From: Pleodorina starrii
Lineage: Eukaryota; Chlorophyta; Chlorophyceae; Chlamydomonadales; Volvocaceae
Length of the DNA: 64,000 nucleotides
Assembly (NCBI GenBank): GCA_030267565.1
Contig: BRXU01000030.1
Coordinates: forward strand, 1,196,001 to 1,260,000
Direction of reading: 5' to 3'
Below are positions 44,507-53,839 of the stretch, piece after piece. The notes beneath the pieces were generated by a model, which was not told the DNA's origin, searched no databases, and saw only the letters and a list, made by a program, of their open reading frames with translations. The position numbers were made by a program, and so were the translations under genes. How positions within the stretch are numbered: position 1 is the first letter of the stretch; each line of letters opens with the position of its first letter.

Positions 44507-45757
44507 ATGAAGCCTTCAGCGGACCGTTTGGACAACGCGCGGAGTATGGCCGCCACGCGATCTCTTCGCGCGTCGCGGCCTCTTCGCGCGTCGCGGCCAT
44601 GTGCAGCAGCGGAAGATGGTTGTTGGACGCAAGGCCAACCGCCATTATTCCAGTCGCCCAACGGCGGTCGTCCTGCAGCAGCAGGCCATGTTATTACAGT
44701 AGTTGACATCCCCGGATTCATTCCAGATGGAAGCTCTGCTGCTCAGCCGCCGTCAACGGCGCGCCCACGGCGGGTGGATAAGAACAACCCGCAGCCACAG
44801 CAGCGCAACGCGGCTGCCATCACCAACGCCACCGCCAACTTCGCAATTGAGCTCGTCAAGCTTGGCAAATGGTGCACCAACGGCAGCAGCTCGCGGCAGC
44901 AGGGCTGGCGGCGGCCGAATGCTGTCAACGCTCCTCGCCCCCGCCGTATCGCCTGGGTGGAGACCTCCTCCTCAAGCGTTTCCGCCGGGTCCCCAAACAA
45001 GCTGGAGGAGCCGTTGCCCGCCCTACGCACGGATGTGCGCCCGGCGGCATGGGTGAATGATGATGACCTCCCAGACGTCGAGCAGTCACAGCAGCTGCAG
45101 CGCACTCAAACAAAGGCAGCTGCTGGGGCGCTCGCTGTGCGCCGCATCGCCTGGCCTGGCCTTTTGGATGTCCAGCCGCAGTGCACACCGACGCAGGCTG
45201 CTGCAGCAGCAGCAGTGCTCTCACCGCAGCAGCAGCTACCACAGGCGGGTATCAGTCTTGGAAAGGCGGATGGGGCTGCGCACCCGCCGGAGCCGCCGCG
45301 GCGTCCCCCAAATGTGGAGTCACAGCCAACTACGTCGCCTACGCATCTGCAGGCTGCCTCCGATGGGGCTGTGCACCCAGGCTGGCTGGCCCACCTTCGT
45401 CACCGGAAGGCGCGTCCTGCTGGGGTGCTCAGCAAGAGCGCAAGCAGCCTTGCGACCGCCCCCCATGGAAGCGAGTGCGCTGATGCTGCTGTTGATAAGG
45501 ATCTGGATGACCCCCTGACATTCATCTTGGGCAGCAGTCGTCGCAGCAGCAGGGAGGACAGCCTTACGCAACCTTTGCGCCCGCAACCAGTGTGGCCGAG
45601 CCTGCTTCTGGCTGATAGGAATGGGGCTTCTTCCTCAGCTGCCGCTCGCCCGTTCCCAGTTCGCACAGAGGAAGACGAGGACAGAGATCGATATGACGCA
45701 ATGACGGAAGCCATGTTAGCTGCTTGCGATGCTCTCATGGCTGCAGCCGCCTGCTGA
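44507..45757 (+). CDS. Family B protein, copy B1 (novel family)
   Basis: The start ATG at 44507 (MKPSADRLDNARSMA) is chosen because it aligns with the start of the second copy; a longer in-frame start at 44411 has no counterpart. The protein has 416 residues and no introns. Motifs in order: DGCWTQGQPPLFQSPNGGRP, VVDIPGFIPDGSSAAQPP, RPRRIAWVET, PAAWVNDDDLPDVEQ, VRRIAWPGLLD, AVHPGWLAHL, DDPLTFILGSS and WPSLLLADRNGASSS. An acidic TEEDEDRDRYDA stretch then leads into an Ala-rich C-terminal helix. The N-terminal block and IPGxIP motif resemble family A. No known domain, signal peptide or membrane helix is seen. It is divergent from gene A1, so shared regulation is possible (inference). Confidence 0.7.
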   Translation: MKPSADRLDNARSMAATRSLRASRPLRASRPCAAAEDGCWTQGQPPLFQSPNGGRPAAAGHVITVVDIPGFIPDGSSAAQPPSTARPRRVDKNNPQPQQRNAAAITNATANFAIELVKLGKWCTNGSSSRQQGWRRPNAVNAPRPRRIAWVETSSSSVSAGSPNKLEEPLPALRTDVRPAAWVNDDDLPDVEQSQQLQRTQTKAAAGALAVRRIAWPGLLDVQPQCTPTQAAAAAAVLSPQQQLPQAGISLGKADGAAHPPEPPRRPPNVESQPTTSPTHLQAASDGAVHPGWLAHLRHRKARPAGVLSKSASSLATAPHGSECADAAVDKDLDDPLTFILGSSRRSSREDSLTQPLRPQPVWPSLLLADRNGASSSAAARPFPVRTEEDEDRDRYDAMTEAMLAACDALMAAAAC

Positions 45758-46262
45758 GCGCGCGCGCGTAAGAACTAACACCGACTGCTGGCTGGTGTTT
45801 GATTGGTGTTCCCCGTCGCCCTCATCACCAGCAGCATGTGAAGTTCTATGCATCTCAGACGTGTCTGGCAAGTCGATAGGATGCATGTATGTTGTCGGCG
45901 GCGGCTGCGCCAACGTTTGCTATTGTTAACCATGATGCGGCGTGAGTTCGTTCCCCCGGATGAAGCAGCTACGGTCGGGATGCTGCAGAGTTTTACGGAA
46001 GTCGTGAGATGGCGTCATTCTGGCGCTAGCTGTTTCCTAGATACACAAGAACAAAGTCGCAAGGTAAGGAACACGCACGTTGACATGCGTGTTCCTTACC
46101 TAGAGGCGCGCGGCCTTGGTCCGTGCCCCAAAGATACCCTGCATCTGCGTACCTATCACCTGCCATGGCATGGTGGTTTCACAAGCAGATTGACATAACG
46201 CCGGCGGCCAGAATGTAACACTGAACAGAAGTAATAGTGATGGTCCAAACCCTATGTCCGTG
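45758..46262. other. 3' flank of gene B1 with a hairpin
   Basis: Non-coding sequence that aligns by eye with the flank of gene B2 (57054-57560). It includes a 16-bp perfect inverted repeat AGGTAAGGAACACGCA / TGCGTGTTCCTTACCT at about 46059-46098. In unit 2 the same site keeps only a degraded arm. Confidence 0.55.
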
Positions 46263-46581
46263 TAGTATCTCATGGATGAATATGGGGACTTCTCTGACAT
46301 CCACCCATGGGCCTTCTTTGGTGAGATACAACAAGTGGTATCGAGACCAGACCCCGTATGGCTTCGAATCCCCCTAATCACTTGGTTAGTGGGCGGTGCT
46401 TAGTACTTGGGAGGTGACAGGCCCCAAGACTACGCTGTGAACGTTCGAATCCCAGTCCCGACTTCGGGTGCGGGGACGCTCCCTGCTGAGGGGGGATAAT
46501 TGTAGTATCTCATGGATGAATATGGGGACTTCCCTGACATCCACCCATGGGCCTTCTTTGGTGAGATACAACAGTCCGCAA
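46263..46581. mobile_element. SINE-like short insertion with target-site duplication
   Basis: About 319 bp are present here and missing at the matching point of unit 2 (about 57540-57580). The insert is flanked by GTCCGTG at 46256-46262 and 46582-46588. It contains a direct repeat of about 70 bp (46263-46332 and 46503-46571), so it may be a dimer. Between the repeats is GTTCGAATCCC (46444-46454), which fits the B box of an internal RNA polymerase III promoter, with a TTAGTGGGCGG A-box-like stretch about 60 bp before it. This suggests a tRNA-derived SINE. It has no coding capacity. Confidence 0.65.
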
Positions 46582-46657
46582 GTCCGTGCTCAGACGGATA
46601 TCCCACATGCTGCACATTTGCTTCTTCCGGCTTCCTTATTATTAACTACATCTCTAC

Positions 46658-47134
46658 ATGACATCGGACAGCCGGGGCGGGGAATGGCCGCTTCCCGCGC
46701 GCATCCTCAACAACCCACAGCGGCTGCAGCCTGCAGGTGACGGCTGGGCACCGCCGTTCCAGATGCCTTGTGACCGCAGCCCTGAACGCAGTGCTGCAGA
46801 GTGCCCTGCGCAAGTGGGTATATATTCCCGGGTTAATCCATCCCCGAGACCCCAACCCCAACGCCGCCGCGGCATCACACAGCCTCACTGCACCCGAGAG
46901 CCAAGGGCCGAATCTTTGTTGGTTTGGTCGGACACCTCAGACGCCCCCATGCCAGCTGGCCCCAACGCGGACGTAAAGGAAAGCACCGCCACAGGCAGAC
47001 TCGTGTCAGTGGGGAATGGAAGCAGGTGCCCGTCTTACGGTTCGAGGAAGGCTCTCCGGTGCGCATGGCACGACAATCCGCACTGCGTGGGCGGACCCGG
47101 AAGTGGGGCAATCCGCTTCCGTGTTGATGCCTAA
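46658..47134 (+). pseudogene. Family A pseudogene, N-terminal half (A5)
   Basis: Translated segments match the N-terminal half of the full A genes: SDSRG, PARILNNPQRL, GDGWAPPFQMPCDRSPER, then SLLVWSDTSDAP, DVKESTATGRLVSV and a frameshifted match to the FRFEEGxPxRxAWxDPE segment. The IPGLIPE to EAFAD stretch is altered or lost, and the frame is broken at several points. The C-terminal module is absent. It sits downstream of B1, at the same relative place as fragment A6 downstream of B2, so it predates the duplication. Confidence 0.65.
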
Positions 47135-49560
47135 CACCTTCCGCATCGCATGAATCGCATGAACTGTACTGTATGCCTCCAAGCACTGCAAGTTATTAGC
47201 CAGCGTGCGGCGCCGGTCACCCATGTGCTGAGCAGGGCTAAGGAAGGGCAGGTGTCAGCAGTGCAGGGTTCCGTGTGTGCGTTAAACGCGCCTATTACGC
47301 ACTGCAAGCATTATGGGAACATCCGTCATCCCATGGGTCAAGTCATAATTTATAACAGTGCCATATGCAGAGTTATTTTCGAAGGGAATGGTGAGAGGTG
47401 GGAACGGATGGAATCATATTGGGTGGTCGGGTGCTTGATTATTGTCGGTCAGCAGGCGACCACCTCCACCATCAGTTCCCGTGCTAACATACCGTGCGCG
47501 CTGCCTTGCTGCACGAACAAAAACATGCTGATAGCTTCAATGCATATACGACATGACCATAGATTAGCTGTCTTCTCGAAGGACGCGGCGGTGGGCACGG
47601 GGCGTGGCCATCGGGTGCACGTGGCCATCGGGTGCACGTGTCTCTGCTCTGCCAGCCAGCAGCCAACTGACTGCCCTCCTGCGTGCCTCCCGCGCTGCCA
47701 TGCATGCCTCGCAGCTCCCTAACCGCGCGCGGCAGCCCGCGGGATGTATGAGTCCGTCAATGGGGGTCGAAAACGGCTTCAGGAGGAGTCTCTGCAGGGG
47801 GCAGCGGCAAGCATGGAAGAGACGTCGAGTTGGGTACCGGTATGTACATGTGTTTCATTTGGAGCTGCCTGCCATCGGCGCGCGGCTTCCGGGCACGCTG
47901 TCCGTCCCCAATAAACCCATCCATCCATGCACGCAGTAATCGATCCAGAGCATTCGACCTGGCTGGGAAAGAGATCAATGATGACAACGAACCCTTGGAG
48001 GAATTTACCTTGGGTTGCCACGGGCCGGGGCGGGGTGAGCTGTGGGTGGCGCTTGCCCACATGGTGAACTGAAAGCCACTCGTTCGGAAGGACATGCTGC
48101 GCGCCCAATGTGCTTACGGACCGGCCAACCCAATCTTTCTACCTGTATGACATAACCAACCCAGGATCTTGACGGACCCGGGTTGGTGGCCGTGCGTGCT
48201 TGCCAAGCTAAGCTTGGCAACGAAGGACGGACGATCTAAAGGGCGCAGCGAGACAGACGGCGTCCATACATCTACACGCTGAGCAGGGTTAAAGCGCGTA
48301 CCCCTGCGTGCGCAGAAGTGGTTCGTGAGTGGAAGTTTTGCTTGCTTGGGCCTCGATCAACGTATCATTTGAAGGCCCATCTAAGTAACCCTGTCAAGCT
48401 AACAAGAATCGTTCACTACATTGGAACAGCCGAGATATGCATGAAAAGAACCGCCCCAAGCGTCGCTGAACAACGTGGGGTCATCCTGCGGTGTGCCCTG
48501 TCATGCGTTACCATCGGTTCTGCCCGAGTAGGGGGATATGCCGCCGCGGGCGGGATTGCGAGTGCTGGTAAACTGACTTTGTTGTCCGTCATTGTTGTCT
48601 CGTGGGCAAGCCACCTTGGACACAGTGCTAGCGAGAGGTGTCATTGGGCTTCGATCGTAAGACGTAGTTTTATGGACGGATGGAGCCTCTAAGATCGAAG
48701 AATCATCCCAAACGGCGCCAGCAATGCTTGCTTGGCGAAAGCAAGGCAGGCGCGATAAACAACGAAGCAGTTTTCATCGACAGTTCGATCTGACATGGTA
48801 AGCAGACAAGGTCTCCTTGCTTGAGTTTATACGTATCCCCTCGTTGTGTATGGAGACGAGGAGCTGTGAACGACCGGTGAGAGCGGGTAACGAATAAACG
48901 AAGGGGCGGACATGGCGGGATGCGGATATGAAACGGCGTGAAAGGATATGAAACGGCACTGGGAGCCGACCGGCCGGGCTGAAATCGTACATACATTGTG
49001 ATGCTGCCCATATAAATCCATCCCCTCCATTCCCAAGCATGTATAGTATCTGGATTGGAACGTTGACCGCACTACGTCTGCGGCCATCAAAAGTGCCTGC
49101 CATGCTGGTACGGAGACCAGATCACCGCACATACTGTGAGTCGATGAGTTGATGTATTATTGTGAAGCTCTTGTAATTTACTTATTAACGGTAGTATTTC
49201 TGCTCTTGCCGGACGTTGCACTGATGATGGCCGGCCCTACCCGTCCCTACCTGATGCTTGATGACTCGATCGCCCGGACTTTTACTCCTGGAACTTCTTA
49301 TCCGTTCAAGTTCCAATCAACACTTTCAAACTGAGATTCGAAGCACATTATAAGGTAGCTATCGCATATGGGCCTGGATGTGCGTGCTCGCTCGCTGGAT
49401 GGAGCGAGCCCTAGCGAGCAAGCGTCCGGCCGGATCCTCCTCGCTGGTACATACCGATATATGAGTTGAGCTGGTAAGTAATTGTTGTAAGGAGTATCTT
49501 GCCATGAAGGGGAGCCTCCATCCGTATTTCATACCCGTACCGAAAGATTAAGGATATGCG
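47135..49560. other. Distal spacer of unit 1, no gene seen
   Basis: No open frame is convincing. Parts align with 57910-59340, for example around 48690-49130 and 58560-59090. A small direct repeat GGCCATCGGGTGCACGT occurs twice at about 47607-47640. Confidence 0.5.
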
Positions 49561-49738
49561 CATCAGGCTCGTTTGCTTTGACGGCCACCAATCCGCGCCA
49601 CTCCGTTAACCTCCATCCCTGGCGATGTAGAATCACGCCCGCGCGCGGCCTTGAGGCGCACTCCAGCAGCTAGAAGCACAGGGAACGAAGGGAGGCTCGC
49701 AGTCCCATATGGACGCATAACGGTAATATATTGCGGCC

Positions 49739-50030
49739 TTACTTGCGATCGAGAGCGGCAGACAGCCTTCATAGCCGGCCAGCTGGCATGCTGGCAGCCT
49801 GCCGGCATGCTTATGCTTGCGCTCGGCTCATCACTGCCTTTGACTTGCTCCACAACACCGCATGCGCTCTTACTGTCGGTCGCCTCGGACTCCGTCTTGC
49901 GTGCCGTCGTATCCGCCTTCTTAAAGCAAGGCGGCGGGCACGGGGGTGCTTGGGCGCCTGAACACCGGAGCGCTCGGCACTTCACCGCCCTCCGATAGAT
50001 TTGCGTGCGCCTCCTCTGCTGCTGGCCATT
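49739..50030 (-). pseudogene. Family A pseudogene 3' end, left palindrome arm
   Basis: Minus-strand translations in broken frames give the FRRPSTPAPAA segment, a TEFEATDSKSACGVV-like segment and a damaged form of the C-terminal module (MPAGC, KAVCRSRS). Frameshifts separate them. It is the mirror copy of the fragment at 50225-50526. Confidence 0.65.
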
Positions 50031-50224
50031 CGCTCCAGGGCAGGACGTTGTCCTGGTGCCCACCTGTAAGGTTGCGTTGGTGCTTGAAGGCAGGGCCGTC
50101 GTGCTTGGTACCAACAGCAGGTGACTGCGGTCGGGGCTGCTGTTGGTACCAAGCACGACGGCCCTGCCTTCAAGCACCAACGTAACCTTACAGGTGGCCA
50201 CCAGGACAACGCCCTGCCCTGGAG

Positions 50225-50526
50225 CTAGTGGCCAGCAGCAGAGGAGGCGCACGCAAATCGGAGGGCGGTGAAGTGCCGAGCGCTCCGGTGTTCAGGCGCC
50301 CAAGCACCCCCGCGCCCGCCGCCTTGCTTTAAGAAGGCGGATATGACGGCACGCAAGACGGAGTTCGAGGCGACCGACAGTAAGAGCGCATGCGGTGTTG
50401 TGGAGCAAGCAAGATGAGGGCGGTGAGGAGCCCAGCAGTGCAAGCTTGCCGGCAGGCTGCGGTGCCCTCAAGCCCTTCAAGGCTGTGTGCTGCGCTATCA
50501 AGGCTGTCTGACGCTCTCGCAGGTAA
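50225..50526 (+). pseudogene. Family A pseudogene 3' end, right palindrome arm
   Basis: The plus strand carries the same family A 3' end. The C-terminal module is readable as CGALKPFKAVCCAIKAV, then a TGA where other copies have the Cys codon TGC, so the tail is cut by a nonsense change. The spacing before the module is frameshifted. The flank GTAAGGCCGC after the normal stop position is kept. Confidence 0.7.
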
Positions 50527-50689
50527 GGCCGCTATATATTACCGGTACGAGGGCTGTGAGTCTCCTATCGCTACCTGTGCTGCTGCTGTAGTGCGCCTCA
50601 AGGCCGCCGTCTTCATTCTAGATTGCCAGTAGCGGAGCGAGGGGGGCTATCGGAGGTGGCGCGGATTGGTGCCAACGTCGGGCGGCCCG

Positions 50690-51589
50690 ATGGAGCCGAG
50701 GCGTGGGTAGGTTAATGGGAGCAGCAGGGGTGGGGTGTCGGGTTGCCCCGATCCGAGGCCTTTCCCGTTACCGTGGTGTTTATAGCGAGAGATGAGGGAT
50801 CTCGTGCGTGACCAGTACTGTGCACCTTTCGTCCTTCCTGTGCTTGGTTACAGGTCCGTGTAGTTCCAGTGTTGTGGCGTTTATTTCGGTGACGTTGTGG
50901 TGTCGTGTGGTACATCGCCGTTTGGGGGCTGTACGAACATACGGTAATCGCAAAGTCGCCGCAGCCCACACAGCTTGTCATAACAGCGGCACGCACGGCG
51001 CTGCGTGGCCCAGCATGACTGCCCGGTGTACCCAACACAAGAACCGAAGAAAAAATGTTTCATATGCACGGACGGGCATTTGAGTGGGGTATGGCCTCCG
51101 CTCCGTTTCACTAGCGGCGCTATCTACGGCGACAGGGTGGGGCCCACTACTACACCCTACTGCGTGCACTGTGGGTCACACTCCATCGCCTCCAATCGGA
51201 TGTCATCGATCCTGCCGCTGCGGCCCGGGCACCCGCCTTCGCGCACTACCGTACCTATGTCTAATCATCGCGCAGCTGAAAACTTTGGAATTAATTAAAA
51301 AGAACGCGCAGAACTGTATGTAAGAAATTATGTTTTGACAACGCGTACGCGTCCCTTCCAGGCTGGCGTTTCTGGGCTTCTTCCTGGCCACGTACGCACC
51401 GCGTTGGCCTCGGTTCAAAAGTTCCTACTTTGGACCTGCGGAGCTGAAACGATATGCTTAACCATGCATTCCACAATTTGGATTGGAGCTGCCTTGTGTC
51501 ACAGATACTGTGTACGGATACTGCTGTGTCTACCTAGCTTATGTACGGGTCGCATGCGGTCCCTAGCCATATGAACAATATGCCCATTG
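50690..51589. other. Spacer between palindrome and unit 2
   Basis: This stretch has no evident counterpart elsewhere in the window. One plus-strand open frame at 51005-51298 holds two Cys-x2-Cys pairs (CFIC and CVHC, about 40 residues apart), which might be a zinc-binding fragment. There is no start or splice context to support a gene. Confidence 0.4.
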
Positions 51590-52321
51590 GATGGATGGAT
51601 GGGATTCACATGAAGCTCCACAACAGTATTGCCATCTATCGTACGTACTGGGGATGTAAGTGTGTGCAGTCAGCGCGGCTTGAATGTTCGTTTTGTGAGC
51701 GTTGAGACGCACGGTAATGTGAAGTAAGTGGACGCGGAATGTGAAGTGGACGCGAAAGGAAGTTCCCTCAGCCGCATATTTACATGCACATGCACGGCGG
51801 TCCAATGCCCAAGCAACCTACAAGTCCGGCAGTCTTTGCTCGGACTGCTGCTCCGCTGGGGCTGTACCAACGACATTACTTGGGGTATTGGACCCTATCC
51901 ACTGACTTCAACAAACACACACAGTACTTGGACCCGCCCTAACATTGTTCCTCGAGATAAAATGCACATCGATCAGGTTGGATGAACGTGGGACCACGCG
52001 TGGCACAGAAATAGATAGGTGCACATATCCATCCGCTGTAACATTGCGTGGCACATACATCCCGATATGACGCCGACCGCTATCCTGACATTGCCTGCCC
52101 CTGACACCTCTCCACACCCCACCATGCATACCCGACACACATACACATGCAACCCGTCTGACGACCACGCACCGATCCGCGCCGCCTCCGTTAACCGCCA
52201 TGGCAACTTAGAATGAAGACGGCGGGGACCTCCAGGCACAACTCCAGCAGCAGCAGCACAGGTAATAAGGAAAGAGACAGACTCGCAGCCCTCATGCATA
52301 CATACCGGTGATATCGCGGCC

Positions 52322-53839
52322 TTACTTCCGAGGACGGCAGACCGCCTTGATTGCGCGGCACACAGCCTTGAAGGGCTTAAGTGCACCGCAGCCAGCCGGC
52401 ATGTTTGCGGCCGACTCATCGCCGCCCTCACCTTGCTGCACACCGCCGCGTTCCCTCCTGTTGGCTGCATCGCGCTCATTCTGGCGTGCCCTCCTATACG
52501 CCTCAATAAAGGCGGCAGGCGGGGGGGTGCTCGGGCGGGGGGGTGCTCGGGCGGGGGGGTGCTCGTCCCCGCCCTCACCTTGCTGCACAATGCCGCACGC
52601 CCTCTTGCTGGCCGCCTCGAACTCCGTCCTGGGTGCCGCCGCATACACCGTAATGAAGGCGGCGGGCGCGGGGCTGCTTGGGCGCCTAAACGCTGGAGCA
52701 ACCCGCTCCACATCAGCAAGGCGCTCCTCCACGCCGAGAGGACGCGCAGCAGTGCTGCTGGTCACAACGTGGACGGAGGGTGCCGCCTCGTCCGCCTCCT
52801 CAATCTCATCATGGGCCTCCCTTTGCAACGACACCGTCGGGAGCAGGAGGGGCGCGGGCGCCTCCGGCGTCTCCTCATCATTCACCGCGCCCTCGCCTCC
52901 GAGAGAAACGGGGACGAGGATCTGAGGGGCTGATGAGGCCACCTCGTAACCGGCGCCCTGCTGCCGATCCAGGGAAGGTACGGGGCTGAGGATGTGGACG
53001 AGCGCGGGCTCGTCCATCTCGTCCTGCAAGTCCTCCCCGTCCCCCACGGAGTAATCGCCCCTCTCCTCGTGCTCAGCACCCGGCGCCCTGAAGTTGGGCA
53101 TGGGGCTATAGCCATCAACGTTGGCGAGTGGCCGCTCGCCCACCTCGTCCTCAGTGCCATCCCATTCCGAGGATGGCTCAAGCGGCGGGAGGTTGCGACG
53201 CAGCAGCGTAGGCTTGCCCGTGTCCTCCTCCCGCGAACACTCCCTTCTCACTGAAGGCGATAGTCCGAAGGGTTGGAAAGTGGTTGGCATTACCACTTCT
53301 GGCTCCGCCCATGCAGTGCGGCGGATTGCCGTAGACCTGCCCTCGGACCGGAAGACGGCGGGCACCTGCTCATCCACTGGCACGAGCTTGCCTGCAGTGG
53401 TGGTGCTGCCCCTAACATCCGTGGGGTAGCTGGGGGCGTTTGAGGCCTCCGACCAGGCCAAGAAGGGACCCCTGGCCCTCGGGCGCAAGTAGTCGTGTGT
53501 TGCGCCCCTGTACATGACGAGCGCAGCGCCTCCGATCCTGTGATAATGCCCCGTGCCGGCACACCGGCGGTCCGCAAAGGCCTCGATGGGCATTTGCCTA
53601 TTGTCGAACCGAGGCCGCGTCGGTGTCAGGGTTGGGGCGGCCTCGGGGATGAGTCCCGGAATCTCCATTCCTGAGGGGTACCCTGCAGCGCTGCGGTCGG
53701 GGCTGCGGTCACGAGGCAGCGGGGGCGGTGCCCAGCCGGCACCTTCACGCAGCAGCTGCCGCTGTGAGTTGTCGAGGAGGCGGCGGGGAGCGGCCGCCAT
53801 TCCCCGCACGGTTTTCAGGCGGCTGTCCGATGAAGACAT
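52322..53839 (-). CDS. Family A protein, full copy A2 (novel family)
   Basis: The start is ATG 53839-53837 (MSSSDSRLKTVRGMAAAPRR), equivalent to the A1 start. The protein has 505 residues. Shared with A1 are MEIPGLIPEAAP, RPRFDNRQMPIEAFADRRCA, FLAWSEASNAPS, the VPVDEQVPAVF segment, RRTAWAEPE, an acidic WDGTEDEVGE stretch, MDEPALVHILSPVPS, FRRPSSPAPAAF and the end CGALKPFKAVCRAIKAVC plus RPRK. Where A1 has short 34-residue repeats, A2 has two longer units with charged stretches such as EAYRRARQNERDAANRRER, each ending in VQQGEGGDE. Indels relative to A1 keep the frame, which suggests a real protein under constraint. Function and partner are unknown. It lies divergent from B2 across a 1.95-kb spacer. 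Confidence 0.7.
   Translation of the reverse strand: MSSSDSRLKTVRGMAAAPRRLLDNSQRQLLREGAGWAPPPLPRDRSPDRSAAGYPSGMEIPGLIPEAAPTLTPTRPRFDNRQMPIEAFADRRCAGTGHYHRIGGAALVMYRGATHDYLRPRARGPFLAWSEASNAPSYPTDVRGSTTTAGKLVPVDEQVPAVFRSEGRSTAIRRTAWAEPEVVMPTTFQPFGLSPSVRRECSREEDTGKPTLLRRNLPPLEPSSEWDGTEDEVGERPLANVDGYSPMPNFRAPGAEHEERGDYSVGDGEDLQDEMDEPALVHILSPVPSLDRQQGAGYEVASSAPQILVPVSLGGEGAVNDEETPEAPAPLLLPTVSLQREAHDEIEEADEAAPSVHVVTSSTAARPLGVEERLADVERVAPAFRRPSSPAPAAFITVYAAAPRTEFEAASKRACGIVQQGEGGDEHPPARAPPRPSTPPPAAFIEAYRRARQNERDAANRRERGGVQQGEGGDESAANMPAGCGALKPFKAVCRAIKAVCRPRK

Larger units (their letters stand above)
38590..49560. repeat. Segmental duplication, unit 1 (A/B gene module)
   Basis: The order is 3' flank, family A gene (minus), long spacer, family B gene (plus), a broken family A 5' fragment, and a distal spacer. 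The same order recurs at about 51590-59340. Anchors visible by eye include the ACTGGGGATGTAAG-type flank (38730 and 51650), the block following each A gene start (41350-41700 and 54110-54480), the TCCTCGCTTTTGGCGAGGA hairpin (43951 and 55253), both B genes, and the CCCAAACGGCGCCAGC block (48707 and 58582). Unit 1 is longer because it carries extra insertions. Confidence 0.85.
49580..50680. repeat. 1.1-kb palindrome carrying two family A 3' ends
   Basis: Sequence from about 49580 to 50120 recurs as its reverse complement from about 50140 to 50680. The centre lies near 50128 (TACCAACAGCAGGTGACTGC and its partial complement). Arms are about 540 bp, with a few small differences. Each arm holds a broken family A 3' end plus the conserved flank after its stop codon. 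The palindrome lies exactly between the two duplicated units. Confidence 0.85.

Noticed and set aside
46440..46475. tRNA gene
   Set aside because: Only a B-box-like stretch is present, with no full cloverleaf; it fits a SINE better.
48318..48692. 124-codon plus-strand open frame
   Set aside because: No motif, no matching frame in unit 2, and no splice or start support.
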